A stretch of DNA of 64,000 bases from Antilocapra americana (Eukaryota > Chordata > Mammalia > Artiodactyla > Antilocapridae), in NCBI GenBank assembly GCA_007570785.1, contig ML664161.1, positions 13,626,416-13,690,415 of the forward strand, written 5' to 3'. Positions 11,452 through 23,337 of this stretch are shown here, piece by piece; the stretch's first letter is position 1; every line of letters starts with the position of its first letter. The notes below the pieces were generated by a model that saw only the letters and a list, made by a program, of their open reading frames with translations, was not told the DNA's origin and searched no databases. The position numbers and the translations under genes were made by a program.

Positions 11452-11793
11452 AGTGTTGAATAAAGCCTGGGAGTTGACATGGACATAAGGTAAGATGCTG
11501 AAAAATGAATCAGCTTCTATACAGTTCAGACCCTCTAGCTATAGAAATATTCTAATGCCAACACTTACATTATTATAAATAGTGAAAGAAGTCTCTGCTA
11601 TAAAAGGAATCTTAGTAACAGCATATATAATTTGTTGATGCTAAACAGCATTAGACCTTCTTGGGCTTTTTTTATTTTCATTATCCTATGTCTAACATTC
11701 TTCTGGAAGAAAACATTAGTATCTCAAAACCCTCATTAGTCCCTAAACTTCAAAATTCCAGTTACATTATTTTATCTTTAAAAACAGAGATTA
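11452..11793. other. Nothing recognised
   Basis: Non-repetitive AT-rich sequence without an ORF or RNA gene that I can support. Confidence 0.5.
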
Positions 11794-11809
11794 AAATCAC
11801 TGACTCTGG

Positions 11810-12160
11810 GGACTTCCCTGGTGGCTCAGTGGTAAAGAATCCACCCGACAATGCAGGAGCCATGGGTCTGATCCCTGATCCAGGAAGACCCTATATGCCA
11901 TGACTTTGAGAACAGCGAAGTCCATGTGCCACCAGCGACGAAGCCCGTGGGCTACGGCTCACAAGCCGCAACAACTGAGCCCGCATATTGCAACTGCTGA
12001 AGCCTGCATGCCCCAGAGCTCGTTGCTCTGCAACAAGAGAAACCACTGCAGTGAAAGGCCTGCGCACCACACCTAGAGAGTAGTCCTGCGCACCACAACT
12101 AGAGAAAGCATATGTGCAACAGTGAAGACCCAGCACAGCCAAACACATAATTTTTTTTTT
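11810..12160 (+). mobile_element. CHR-type tRNA-derived SINE (long form)
   Basis: Begins 'gacttccctggtggctcagt', contains a B-box-like segment (ggtctgatccctg), runs through the characteristic 'caactgctgaagcctgc' and 'ctctgcaacaagagaa' blocks and ends in a T-rich remnant. TSD of 16 bp with one mismatch: aaatcactgactctgg at 11794-11809 and aaatcactgaatctgg at 12161-12176. It inserted at the edge of an older MIR. Confidence 0.9.
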
Positions 12161-12325
12161 AAATCACTGAATCTGGAGGCAGGCATCCCTGGGTTTGTGT
12201 CCCAGCTCTGCCTCTCTTACAGGTTTTGAAACGTGGCACCGTTTCCTTTACTTCACTAACTCGAACGTCTGATGTATAAAGTGGGGATAATTATACCTAC
12301 ACTATAGGGGTAGATACGGGAGAGA
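12161..12325 (-). repeat. MIR SINE, minus strand
   Basis: Reverse complement of the MIR body: CTGGAGGCAGGCATCCCTGGGTTTG, a degenerate CTGTGTGACCTTGG-like core, then 'taaagtggggataattatac'. The CHR SINE to its left duplicated its first bases. Confidence 0.75.
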
Positions 12326-12329
12326 GCAC

Positions 12330-12660
12330 TGTAGTTAAAGACGTTCCCTGAGACCCGTCTGCCTGGATGTAAAGCCTGGTTCATACTGACTCGTTGTGGA
12401 GCCTTGGGCAAGCTACACACCCTTTCATGCCTCAATACTGCCATTTATAAAATGTGTCTCTTGGGTAAAGAATTCACCTAAAATGCAGGAGACCCCAGTT
12501 CGATTCCTGGGCCAAGAAGATTCCCCTGGAGAAGGGAATGGCTACACACTCTAGTATTCTGGCCTGGAGAATCCCATGGACTGTATAGTCCATGGTGTAG
12601 CAGAGTCAGACACGACTGAACAACTTTCACTTTCACAGGATTGTTATATTATTAAGATAA
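12330..12660 (-). repeat. Second MIR, split by a Bov-tA
   Basis: A second MIR-like block at about 12335-12454 (gccttgggcaagctacacac, then 'tttataaaatg') resumes after the SINE with 'aggattgttatattattaag' at 12637-12656, which fits the expected MIR continuation. Two MIRs stand head to tail here. Confidence 0.65.
12455..12636 (+). mobile_element. Bov-tA SINE
   Basis: tRNA-like head lacking its first bases ('gggtaaagaattcacctaaa', B-box-like 'agttcgattcctg') followed by the Bov-A body ending 'cacgactgaacaactttcac'. Inserted into a MIR. Confidence 0.9.
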
Positions 12661-12661
12661 T

Positions 12662-13020
12662 TGCTATGGACTGAATATTTGTGTCCCTCTCCCCCAAAAC
12701 TGTTGAAAGCATAACCCCTAAAGTGAGAGTATTAGGAGGTGGTGATTTGGGGAAGTAATTAGGTAATGAGAGTGGAGTATTCACAGATAGGATTAGTGTC
12801 CTTACAAAGGAGACTTCCACTGTGTGAGAATACAGAACAAACCAGGAAGCCGGCTCTCACCAGACACTGAATCTGTTGGCACCTTGATCTTGAATTCCTC
12901 CATCTCCAGAACCATGATAAATAAATTTCTGTTATTTATAAGCTACCATTTATAGTTATCATAGATGCAAGTCTATGTCTATGGTATTTTGTTAGAGCAG
13001 TATGAACAGAACTAAGACAA
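12662..13020 (+). mobile_element. MLT1-type LTR (ERVL-MaLR), solo
   Basis: Starts TG and ends CA. It has the typical order for a MaLR LTR: 'gtattaggaggtggtgattt', 'ggattagtgtccttacaaag', 'ctgaatctgttggcaccttg', the AATAAA at 12919-12924, then 'tctatggtattttgttagag'. About 359 bp, close to the family length. No internal region adjoins it. Ancient and pre-ruminant by divergence. Confidence 0.85.
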
Positions 13021-13882
13021 TACATATGACCAGGGTTGCCGGATTTAGAAAATGACAGGATGCCCAATTTAATTTGAATTCCAGGGGAAAAAAAATTGCA
13101 TACTTATACTAAAATTGTTCATTTTCCATCTGAAATGAAAATTTAACAGGACATCCCACATTTTATCTGTCTGCCTTACATATAATACACTGAGAAAAAT
13201 GTTAGTACATACTGAGTAATCAACATATAATAATATTATACTAGGGTTTAAATTATTAATACACAGTTTAGCATACACTAATAGCGCAGAAAACAAGAAG
13301 CAGTAATAGACTTTCACCATTCACTATCCTTCTCTTAGTTTTGATTGCCAGGTGGCCCAAAGCTTAATTCAAATACGAATTTCAAATAAAATTGTCTCAA
13401 AAACACTACCCCCTCCATTTACACTTGAACAAGAAGCCATTTCTCCTATTAATTATTTATTCAATAAATGTTAAACATTCATTAAATTGTAACTGTTAAC
13501 TATAGCAACAGATTCTGAAAGCATGACAAGGCTACCAGAGAAAGGTAGGCAGTGATCCCCGTGAAACAGGAGTTTACTATGGTCCCTGCTCCCACATCTC
13601 TAAACTTCATCATTAGGATTAAATAAGAAACTACAGGCAAATTGCTTGGCACTCTGCAAGGTACCCACTACACATTCAGAAATAAAATTGTTGTTCTTAA
13701 TGCCATTCATATTACTTTTGTCAATCTTAGCAAATAAAACTAAACCAACTCTTATGTTTTCCATGTAGTTATTCCCTATTTACCTATTTTATTTAAGAAA
13801 AACAACTCTCCTGAGCAACTTTACATCTTATCAAGCAAAGAATTATCTCCTTGGTCACATGGCTCATCTTATAACAAATGTT
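13021..13882. other. Nothing recognised
   Basis: AT-rich sequence with no repeat family I can name and no supported coding frame. Confidence 0.5.
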
Positions 13883-13978
13883 CTCTTTTCTAGGGGATCC
13901 TCCCAACCCAGGGATCGAACCCAGGTCTCCCACATTGCAGGCAGATTCTTTATCAGTTGGGCCATAAGGGGAGCCCTG
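13883..13978 (-). mobile_element. Bov-tA fragment (tRNA-like head only)
   Basis: Reverse complement of the tRNA-derived head. The B-box complement 'gggatcgaacccagg' is well kept. The Bov-A body is absent. Possible TSD acaaatgtt (13874-13882) and acaaacgtt (13979-13987). Confidence 0.85.
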
Positions 13979-13987
13979 ACAAACGTT

Positions 13988-14828
13988 AAATAAATGTTAT
14001 GCAATAATATGCATTACAGTGAGTTAATCCAAGGTTTGTCAAATAATAATCAAAATTCTTTCTACAATATCCAACATGATCACAGGTGTCTAAAAGTATA
14101 CCTACAATTACAGTTTCTCACACAACCATTTATTGACAGCATCAGAACACTTTTAACTTCACTGGGAAGCCAGAAATTAATGACCTATTTATCAACTTCT
14201 GAAGTTTTCTTTTTTTTTGTAAGAAGCTTCACAAGATTCTCTTACTATAAAATGTAAGCCAGCAGAACCTAAGAAACTCATCGCACATAATTTGTGGTCA
14301 TCTCTGCAGAAACTGTCAAGAGATTGAGAGAAATGAAATATTACTTAACAATATAGTCATAAAGTATAGGCATTAGAAAAGTCTTAAGGAAACCTAACAT
14401 TGAAAGTCACATAGTCACACAGTTGTCACAGCACAGTCACGCAAGAAACATTCAGTGAACTTTTCATTGTCCAGCAAAGTCCAGCTTCTGAATTCCATGA
14501 ACAGATGCCTTGATTTTCATGGCTTTACAGTCTGCTGCAAAGGAATGTGATGGAAACAAGAACTTCCTGTGTGGCAGTATTCTAAGTCCTAGTAACCATC
14601 ACCATACAACCACAGTCCTGGACAACACAACTATTAGAAACACAAACTGAATAAACTGGCTCTTAAAATGAAATCACTGCTTCCAATCTCAGGAAACAGT
14701 AATTGAAATTCAGCATTGTCAGAGCTGGAGTGAAAGAAAGAGGGTTTTGGCAATCTAGAGTGGAAACTGAAATACCTATTACTCTGGAAAGCTTGACAAG
14801 TACGGATGAGCCTTTATGGTCAACCAGT
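13988..14828. other. Nothing recognised
   Basis: No repeat or gene that I can support; an 87-codon frame at 13994 has no recognisable domain. Confidence 0.5.
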
Positions 14829-15010
14829 GAAACAGTAGTGTCTGACTCTTTGTGACCCCACAGACTATACAGTCAATGGAATTCTCCAGGCCAGAATACT
14901 GGAACGGGTAGCCTTTCCCTTCTCCAGGGGACCTTCCCAACCCAAGGATTGAACCCAGGTCTTCTGCATTGCAAGTGGGTTCTTTACCATCTGAGCCACA
15001 AGGGAAGCCT
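14829..15010 (-). mobile_element. Bov-tA SINE
   Basis: Minus-strand Bov-A body (tctgactctttgtgacccc) followed by the tRNA-like head, with B-box complement 'ggattgaacccagg' and the end 'gagccacaagggaagcct'. Confidence 0.9.
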
Positions 15011-15591
15011 GAAAGACCACAACTTACCTATAATTGGGAGGACTGCCTGAGCTAGTGGACTTAGTCCAAATGTAGAAGATTCATAATGAGATGTAAAATA
15101 TTCTGTTTAACCTAGAAAATATCTGGCTTCACTGCAGGCAGAGTCCATTGCTCAAGGGAGATTATGATATGAATTGAGTTTGGCTCTCTCCAGAGGCGCT
15201 GGAGAGGGGAAACCAGTTTGGATTCAGAGGAGTGGGACCAGGGAAATGGAGGAGGCAGGATGGTGTCAGGCTCCTGTCTGAGAAGTCTGCCTGCCAACAG
15301 GGCCTGTCCTATGGAGGACAGCGAATGGATTAAGAAAAGTGACACCTAGCATGTTGCCCTCATTTCTTCAGTAAAGCATTACAACAAGGTGAAAACAACA
15401 GATAACAAGCCTAGAAGGGATCCATGGACAAGCAGGCACCTGAAAAGAGGGTTAACAATATCCAATATAGATTCATGGACCATGTCAGGGCTCCCCAGCA
15501 ATTTTCAGTAATTTTCAAGGCTAATCAGGCATCTTGTGATTATGCAGGATATGCTGTCAGTCAGTAATAGCTGGTACTTAAGTCAAACCCA
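15011..15591. other. Nothing recognised
   Basis: No named repeat; small frames here lack recognisable domains. Confidence 0.45.
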
Positions 15592-15663
15592 GGCAAGCCT
15601 GGCATGCTACAGTCCATGGGGTCGCAAAGGGTTGGAGACAACTGAGCAACTGAACAACAACAA
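15592..15663 (+). mobile_element. Bov-A / BovB 3'-terminal fragment
   Basis: 72 bp of the 3' end shared by Bov-A and BovB ('gcatgctacagtccatgggg', ending 'gaacaacaacaa'). Too short to tell the two apart. Confidence 0.8.
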
Positions 15664-16945
15664 GGCAGACACAGTTTGATCCTCCACTCTACCTCCACCC
15701 CTAGCTCACAGGGACAGGAGACCTTGAGAATGTCTGGGTCATCTCTAATTGATCTCCCAAAATCATCTCACCAAGAAAACATTCAGATTGACACAAGCTC
15801 TGTGTACTCTCCTTATAAACGCCACTTTCTTTTTATTCTACCCACAAACTCCATCATTCCTGCTGTCTCTAAATTACCACGTTAGCTCTCTTACATGTTC
15901 ACAGAGGACCTCACTCTGCTATCCCATTTATTTCTATCTGATTGTTGGAATTGTTTCCAGTCAAAGTGCCCCATGGTTTGTTTGGGCCTTTTCTTCCCCC
16001 AGGGGGAGGGCAGTGGGGAAGGCGGGAAGGAGCAGGTGCTTGGGGAAAAGTCCCAAATGTATTCAAACTGAAGCTGCGGTGAAAGAAAATAAGCACTCTC
16101 AGCCTTTTGCATTTTTAATACTTCATTCAAGAGGAGAGCGATGTTTTTGTTGTGCCATTTGCTTGGGCTCCTTTCACTATTTGTCTTGCATAACAAGTTC
16201 TCTCACTTCCTCCTCCTTCTCACATGGAAGTGCTGCTGTTTTCATTTAGTGGTCCTCCAGGTCTCTGGATAATACACCGCGTTGCCTTGAAGCCTCTGTG
16301 TAATCATTGCTAGATGAAATGCCCAGGCTCCAGATGTTGCACTAACTATCTTTTCATCATAGCAATATGCAGTTCCACTTGTATCCCTCCACATCCTCAC
16401 TTGTTATAATAATAATGTCCTGTTCCCTTTCGGCAGCACCCCCATTCTGCAGGATCCCAAGGTGCTCAAGAAACACAAGAATTGTTCCTTACCTCCCCTG
16501 AAATTAAACACTCCTGATGCTAAATAACCCCTTGCAAAGTTAACCAAATAAAGAGAGAGAAGTGAGAAGCATGTAATCGATCAAAGACTCAGGAGACCAG
16601 CGTGACACTAGGAGCACCTCCCCCACAAGACGGACTCTATCAAACCCGAGCAAGAGTGATGCAGATTGCAAGCAGACCTTAAGGTTTTCTTTCAAGGGCT
16701 TCAGAGGCGCAGATTCCTTCATGTAAACCCTGTCCTATAAGACACTTCTAAGAAAACTCCAAACCTTGTGCACAAATTGAGCATGATTAATTCTGTACAA
16801 TGACAGATATATTGACAAGGCTGGCTCTTCATCGAGAGAATGAACTGTGAGTCATGGGGCTCACTGTGTTATTAAGTAGATAGCTTCCTGTTTCATTCTT
16901 AATTTCTCCATTTAAAAGGAAAGTTATTTCAGTTGTTCTCCTTTC
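15664..16945. other. Unassigned; one 166-codon frame
   Basis: About 1.3 kb without a named repeat. A 166-codon plus-strand frame (15749-16249) and overlapping minus frames occur. The translation has no domain I recognise and there is no splice or promoter evidence, so I do not call a gene. Confidence 0.4.
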
Positions 16946-17023
16946 TATTGTGTTGGCCCAAATGTTTGTTTGGGTTGTCCCCTAAGACATTATGAACAAA
17001 TAGACTTTTGGGCCAACCCAGTA
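16946..17023. mobile_element. Mariner-like MITE (palindromic)
   Basis: About 78 bp with inverted ends: 'tgttggcccaaa' at 16951-16962 mirrors 'tttgggccaaccca' at about 17007-17020. TA dinucleotides sit at 16946-16947 and 17022-17023, as expected for Tc1/mariner TA targeting. No transposase frame. It resembles the small palindromic mariner derivatives known in ruminant genomes. Confidence 0.75.
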
Positions 17024-18804
17024 CAACCCAGGAACATCAAGAAGTTTCTGAGTTAGAGTTCAACCTTCATTCCATTACTTGCTGTCCCTCAGGTTCTCCA
17101 TACATTCTTTTCTCCCCACCACTTCACATCCTAGTTCACCTACCCTTACTAACTACACCTTTATGCCCACTCATCCTACAAGACTCATTGTAGATTATCA
17201 CCAAGTTTTCACTTAGCATTCATTGTAAAGGTTCCAGGAATATAAAAACAAAAATAGTTTCTTCCATCGAGGAGCTTGAAACATGGTTAGGAGGAAAACA
17301 CACATAAGCAAGCAAGCATTATAAAATGCATAACCCAAATAAAACTGGAGCATCAGTGTCTGCTCTCTGTGACCTGCTGATTCAAAAAACGTGCAGTGAT
17401 ACAGAACAAGGCAATTGAAAGGAACTCCAATTATTATGAAATCTCCTCAGAAATTACCTAATCCCCAAGAGGTGTAGAAGTAGTAACTTCTTGAGGAAAA
17501 CCTTCTAACATACTTTCTCATTTACTTATTACATTCATTGCTCACTGTCTGTCTCCTTCACAAGTTCTGTGAAGGAAGACATTTATTTTGTTCATTGAGC
17601 TATCTCAAGAATAGGAATGATGCCAAGCTCACAATAGTCACACAATAGATGTGTGTGAATAAATTGCCTTACCTTATATTCCATAGATTCTGAGCAGATA
17701 GAAGCCATTCCTCAGAACTTACCAGAAAATTCTCCCCAAGACCAGCATTCAGATGCCTCTCCTCACAGAACCACAGTTGCAATGAATCTCTTTCATCTTC
17801 TTCTGTGAGGCCTTGTATGAAGTGCTTAAAGTGAGGCAGGAAAGACTTCCACAGCTCTTCCAGAGTCTTTGCTTCAAAACACTAGACTTAAACCTACAGA
17901 ATAGAGCATATCATATCATTATAATTACTTACGTCTTATTTCTTACCAACTTCCCTACTAGAATGCAAGATCTTCAAGTTGCTTTATTCATTTTTGTAAT
18001 GCCCAATGCATATCTTTATTTGGACAAATAGGAGATAGTGAAGCATTTTCTGAGAAAAGTTTAGTAAATGAATAAGCTATATTCGTTTGGGGACAAATTT
18101 TCAAGATATGGAGGCTTTCACATTCTTAAAGTAGGCTCTAGATCTGAACATGGGAATGTCTTTGAACAACTATCAAGATGAGTGTGACTCATTCTGAATG
18201 GGAATTACTGTGTTATTTGTAGTATTATTGGACTTGATTTCCATGAAAGTCAAGCATTTTTATGGATGGAGATAGAGAGAAAACTGACAATGTTACTGCT
18301 AAGAAATTTTGCTTTCTTAGTCTAATTCTTAAAATACAGCAAAATAACCTACACACAACACATGGAACTCCTGTCAGTTATCCATATTGTACAACAAAAT
18401 GTGTGTGCAAATGCATGCATGTGTGTGTGTCTATAAATTTTTAAATGCTGTGTCAATCAAAAATAAATAAAAGATATCTCACAGCATGTGGGATCTCGGG
18501 TTTACTGGTTTTATAAGTAAAACAAAATTTTCTTTGCTATTAGTAGGTAATGTTCTGAATTATTCCTTACTCTTTCAGGCCACAAAAAAAAAAAGAAAAT
18601 AAAAGAGAAGTTCCACTTGGCCTGAATGGCTGTTCACAGGTTCAGTGCCAGCAGTACTTTCCTCAAGCAAAGGAAAAGAAATGAACATGAAGTTTTAGGG
18701 GTTTTTTTTTAAAAAAAAAAAAAAAGATACAAATTTCTGTAACAAAAGGAAATTTGTAGCAACAATTGAGAGCCTACAAGACAAATGAAGCTCTAGATGA
18801 CTGG
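17024..18804. other. Unassigned, short GT tract
   Basis: No gene. 17230-17340 may be an old interspersed repeat ('gaggagcttgaaacatgg' block), and 17700-17830 has an L2-like look. A short degenerate GT tract lies at 18400-18431. An A run of about 14 bases at 18711-18725 follows T-rich sequence. Confidence 0.4.
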
Positions 18805-19014
18805 TGAAAGTGTTAGTCGCTCAGCCATATCTTACTGTTTGTACCCCCATGGACTGCAGCCCACCAGGCTCCTCTATCCATGGAATTCTCCAAGCAAGAA
18901 CACTGGAGTTGGTTGCCAGTCCCTTCTCCAGTATATCTTCCCAACCCAGGGATTGAACCCAGGTCTCCTGAATTGCTGGCAGATTCCTTACTGTCTGAGC
19001 CACCAGGGAAGCCC
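18805..19014 (-). mobile_element. Bov-tA SINE, full length
   Basis: About 210 bp: 'gaaagtgttagtcgctcag', Bov-A body, tRNA-like head with 'gggattgaacccagg', ending 'ccaccagggaagccc'. Small antisense and sense frames over it are repeat-derived. Confidence 0.92.
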
Positions 19015-20249
19015 GCAGCTGAGCTCAAACACCACATCCACTAGTCGCCAAATACCACCTACTTACCATAACGTGAAGCAGTAAACCAGGACTTAGCAGT
19101 GTAAAGCAAGTATCAGTAGGGTGAGCCACACAGAGCATATGTAAAAACTGGATCTGAATCTTGATTCAAGTTCATTTTTAAAAGCCTTTGCTTTAGAGCT
19201 AATCTGATGACTTCCTCTCAGAGGGTAGATTGCATTGTTTTTTCCAAAAAATTTCACTCCTCCTTCTGTTCTCACCTTATGTACTATGACTTTGCAGTTC
19301 CTTCAGTAGAGAAGTGTATTTCCCGGCCCACTTGTGTTGGGTTTGACCAAATGACTTGCTTCATCCAATGGAACATGGATAGGAGAGACATGAGCCTGTT
19401 TTGAAACTCCGCTTTACGAGGCATTCTGTGTTTCTATTTGTCCTTCCTGCACTTCTGCCATCAACATGAAAAGAACTGACCTTGTCTTGATGTTGGACAA
19501 AGCAAGGGCTAATGCCTGGAGCTGAACTTGCCCTCAGCAGCACTTTGGAGCCATGGCCCCCCTGGCCCAGCCTTGCTCAGAGCCCAGCTCTGGCAAGAGG
19601 GATAAAATGATATGAACTGTGAATTTTATCCCTCATTTTGACTCCAAAACTTTTCAATAAATTTCTAAAAATTACATTTTGTTTTATGTGGCCAGATTCT
19701 TTGTCAAAGATGGGGGAAAAATGGTGTTGTGAACAGACTAGTGTAGAGCTAAAAGAGACACAACTCACAAGGATGAAAGGAAGGGCCAAAACTGGGAGAC
19801 AAATGGAAACATAAATCTACCTATGATTTTGTATAGATATACTTTGTGTCTACATAAAAATGTAATTTGGTGACTCAATTCAGTGTCTCAATGAATTTGG
19901 ATTGTAATTTATTACCTAATATTGCTGAATGACTAGAGAACTCTTCTTTCTGAAAAATATATTCATTGATTTTCTTAATTGTGCTTCTGGGAAAAATATA
20001 AGACAATTAAATTTTGTGACAAAAGGGCAGAGTTACTATAGAGTAGTTTAGAATGCCCCCTTCCTACTTCTTCAAAATACTCACCAAATATAAGATTTCA
20101 GTATCTTAATGCATCTTGCGGTGTTTTGGGGTGAATATCATAGAGGCAGAAGGAAGACAGACACAACAAGGGAAGGAAGGAAGCTGAGGCAAATACCTAC
20201 CAACTCTGACTGCTTTCCCTGTCACTGCTGACATTTAGGGGTCAGGGAA
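19015..20249. other. Unassigned, possibly an old repeat
   Basis: No gene. 19330-19680 ('gacttgcttcatccaatgga', then an AATAAA at 19657) looks like a diverged old mammalian interspersed repeat of unknown family. Confidence 0.35.
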
Positions 20250-20453
20250 TGTGTGTTCAGATGCTTAGTCATGTCCAACTCTCTGAGACCCTATGGATTG
20301 CATTCTCTGTCCATGGAATTCTCCAGGCAAGAATACTGGAGTGGTGTGCCATGCCCTCCTCCAGGGATCTTCCCAATGCAGGGATTGAAGCAGCATCTCC
20401 TGCATCTCCTGCGTGACAGGCAAATTAGTTACACTATGCCACCTGGGAAGCCC
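20250..20453 (-). mobile_element. Bov-tA SINE
   Basis: Bov-A body followed by a variant tRNA-like head with a partly duplicated 'ctcctgcatctcctgcgtg' segment, ending 'ccacctgggaagccc'. Possible TSD aggggtcaggg (20237-20247) and aagggtaaggg (20454-20464), 9/11. Confidence 0.9.
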
Positions 20454-22048
20454 AAGGGTAAGGGAAGGATAGCTCAAGGAAAGAAGAGAATGTAAAGCAT
20501 TAGAGAAGAAGTTAAAGCATGAGGAGTGGACCCAGCAGATTCACACAAGTGTGGGATATAGTAGGAACAAATATTCGCTGTTACTGTTTGAAATTGGTCA
20601 AAATAAAGAGAAACAGAACTGCTCAGGAGAGTAAAGTAGGAACATAGGCTTTCTATCTCCCTAACAGGAGGTGAGGGCCACTAATTTACCCTCCATAAAC
20701 TCACTGAGGATCCAGCCAGCCCTGAAGCTCTCATCCTCCATGCTATCCCCCTGATCTCTCTCACTTGGCCTGGAGGCTCAGTGCAAAAGTGGCTCAGCAG
20801 GGCAGTTCAATGAAAGAACAGGTTGACTGGAAACTGAGCCCCAGAAACTCTTCATTCAGCCAAAGCAATTCTCTCCACCAAGCAGCTCCATTGTTACATA
20901 GTCACAGAATTAGTTATTCCTTGACTTCCCTACAAATATTTGAAGCATTTTAGGAACCCTTTTTACTAGGGTCCTTTCTATGCAGCTTTTGATCCTTCTG
21001 GGCCAGCCTCATCATTCTCTGCTATGGGCTCACAAGGGCTGGGGAGGAGAGGAGTTTAGAAAGGAAGTAAATGAGTTACACAGGTACAAACGCCTTCAGT
21101 TATAAGATCTGAGAGTAAAGATCAGGGTACTAGTGTACTCTGCTACATTTCTGCTAGAAAGTTTTTTCCTTTTAAACTGTTTAAGGTGCATTTATAGTAT
21201 GATTTAATAACATTTGATTCTGCTACAGAAAATAAAACAGATGGGATGGATGAAGCTCATAAAATAAGTAACATGAAGCCAAACATTAATTTGCCTTAAT
21301 AATCACATTATCAATAGGGAAAGCCTTTGAGGTAGAGAAAGATGGACAGAGAAAGAAAGGGGGAAAAAATGAACATTGCATATCCCAGAATACAAGCAGG
21401 ATGCTCCTTCCATTACTCTAAGTGTGTTAACCTATGCCATTCTTATCCTTGCTTCTCACCATTTTAAATTTATTCAATAAGCCAATAATCGTGATTTAAG
21501 CATGTTAAATTTGTTTTTGACCTTTTCTGTTGTTTTCTATGACTCGTTTTCTATGACTCCTAGGGTATCCTGCCTGGTAATATACTTGGAGGTTACTTTT
21601 GCATCGAGGTAATTTCCCATACAACAAACCATATTTGATGTGTTCACTATTTGCATGAGGAGAATCCATGCATGTATATTTGTGTATACTTCCTTTGTGT
21701 GGCCAACAGGAGGCTGGTTCCACCTACTTAGCTAAAACTCCTTACTGTGGCTAAAAGGCCCTCTCCCTTTGAGTACTGATTACCAGTCCAGCATTCCTAC
21801 CACTAACCTCTGTGCTTTATGGACTCCTGTGAGCAGCTATGCCAATGCAAACCTGTCCAAGCTTTGCTGAGCACTCAGACCTTGTCTATACTACTGCCAC
21901 CTTGTGGTCAGCTCTTTTTCCTCGCTTAACTCTGAAAACCTTCACACCCCCTGTAAATACCTTTTACGTATTTTAAGACTCAAGGACAAAATCTGTGAAG
22001 CCTTTATTGACTTCGCTAAACAATCCCTCTTCCCTTGTGTTTCCCTTG
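20454..22048. other. Unassigned
   Basis: About 1.6 kb without a supported gene. 21905-22040 ('ctgtgaagcctttattgact') has an L2-like look. Confidence 0.4.
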
Positions 22049-22198
22049 TCGTTGTTCAGTCCCTAAGTTGTGACCAACTCTTCGCGACCTATGGACTAGA
22101 GCTTCTAGCCCCAGGCTCCTCTTTATTCACTCTCTCTCCTGGAATTAGCCCAAATTCATGTTCATTGAATCAGTGATGCTATCTAATGATCCCATCCT
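22049..22198 (-). mobile_element. BovB LINE 3' fragment
   Basis: Reverse complement of the BovB 3' end: 'gttgttcagtccctaagttg', then 'attcatgttcattgaatcag' and 'gatgctatctaatgatccca'. About 150 bp, with a short scrambled stretch at 22120-22145. Confidence 0.75.
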
Positions 22199-22313
22199 TA
22201 TACCATGTGTTTCCATGGTATAATCTATTATAGCATTTGCTCCATCATAATACAACTGATCTCTTTCCGGACTAAATTCAAGATGGCATAAACAATGCCT
22301 ATTTTGTTATCTT

Positions 22314-22626
22314 GAAAGTGAAAGTCATTCAATTGTGTCTGACTCTCTGTAAGCCCATGGACTATATAGTTCATGGAATTCTCCAGGCCAGAATACTGGA
22401 GTGGGTAACCATTCCCCTCTCCAGGGAATCTTCCCAACCCAGGGATCAAACCCAAGTCTCCCACATTGTAGACGGATTCTTAACCAACTGAGCCACCAAG
22501 GAAGCCCTAGAATACTGGAGTGGGTAGTCTATCCCATCTCCAGTGGATCGTGCTGACCCATAAGTTTTACCAGGGTCTCCTGCATTGCAGGCAGATTCTT
22601 TAGCAGCTGAGCTACCAAGGAAGCCC
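22314..22626 (-). mobile_element. Dimeric Bov-tA in one TSD
   Basis: Two Bov-tA units on the minus strand. The right one (22508-22626) is a tRNA-like head with a truncated body; the left one (22314-22507) is complete. A 13-bp direct repeat with one mismatch (attttgttatctt 22301-22313; attttggtatctt 22627-22639) encloses both together, suggesting a single integration of a dimeric transcript. Confidence 0.85.
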
Positions 22627-22639
22627 ATTTTGGTATCTT

Positions 22640-22700
22640 ACCTACTCCTAGAACAGGGCTTAGCATATAGTACACACTCAGTAAATATTTTTTTCAAAAT
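22640..22700 (-). repeat. MIR-like remnant
   Basis: 'gaacagggcttagcatatag' followed by 'cactcagtaaatatt' resembles the reverse complement of the MIR 5' end. Short and low confidence. Confidence 0.45.
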
Positions 22701-22841
22701 GATTGAATGTTAATTTATTATACATAATCAGTATTACAGTGGGAGATTAATGCATATGTAATACAATATGCAAGCAGTATGGGTAGGGACGGAGTTGTTT
22801 CTGCGATCAGCTTATGCTTCCCTCCACAAATAAATCTGGAC

Positions 22842-22908
22842 AGCTACAGCGTGCTGCAGGCCATCAAGTTGCAAAAAGTCAGACACGACTTGGCAACTGA
22901 ACAACAAG
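22842..22908 (+). mobile_element. Bov-A / BovB 3'-terminal fragment
   Basis: Ends in 'cacgacttggcaactgaaca' and resembles the Bov-A 3' end ('gcgtgctgcaggccatcaag'). Confidence 0.75.
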
Positions 22909-23097
22909 CACTCTTGGGAAGGAAGTCACTCCCTCACCTCACTCTTACTCTTTGTCACCCAAATATCCACCAGTGAGGAAAAAAACTCTAAGCTGGGTAG
23001 ATATGGTGAGTCAGTTAGCAATAGAAGAGAGTTCAACATGGTATATTTAAAAAGACACACTCAGGCCTGATATATGGGAGTGGAAAGCCTCAAAGCT

Positions 23098-23294
23098 CCA
23101 TTCCCACCTGCCAATGCAGGAGACATAAGAGATGCAGGTTTGATCCCTGGGTCAGGACAATCCCCTAGAGGAGGGTATGGCAACCCACTCCAGTATTCTT
23201 GCTGGGGAATCCCATGGACAGAGGAGTCTGGCAGGTTGCAATCCATGGGGTCACAAAGAGTTGAACACAACTGAAGCAATTTAGTAGCAGCAGC
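23098..23294 (+). mobile_element. Bov-tA SINE
   Basis: tRNA-like head missing its first bases ('cacctgccaatgcaggagac', B-box-like 'ggtttgatccctgg'), Bov-A body, and a 3' (AGC)-type tail at 23283-23294. Confidence 0.9.
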
Positions 23295-23337
23295 ATGGTG
23301 TGACTGGAATACAGAAAATACAGTAGTGTGGCCTGCT

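Noticed and set aside
15749..16249. 166-codon plus-strand frame in unassigned DNA
   Set aside because: No recognisable domain, no start context or splice evidence, overlapped by minus frames of similar quality. Length is possible by chance in 64 kb.
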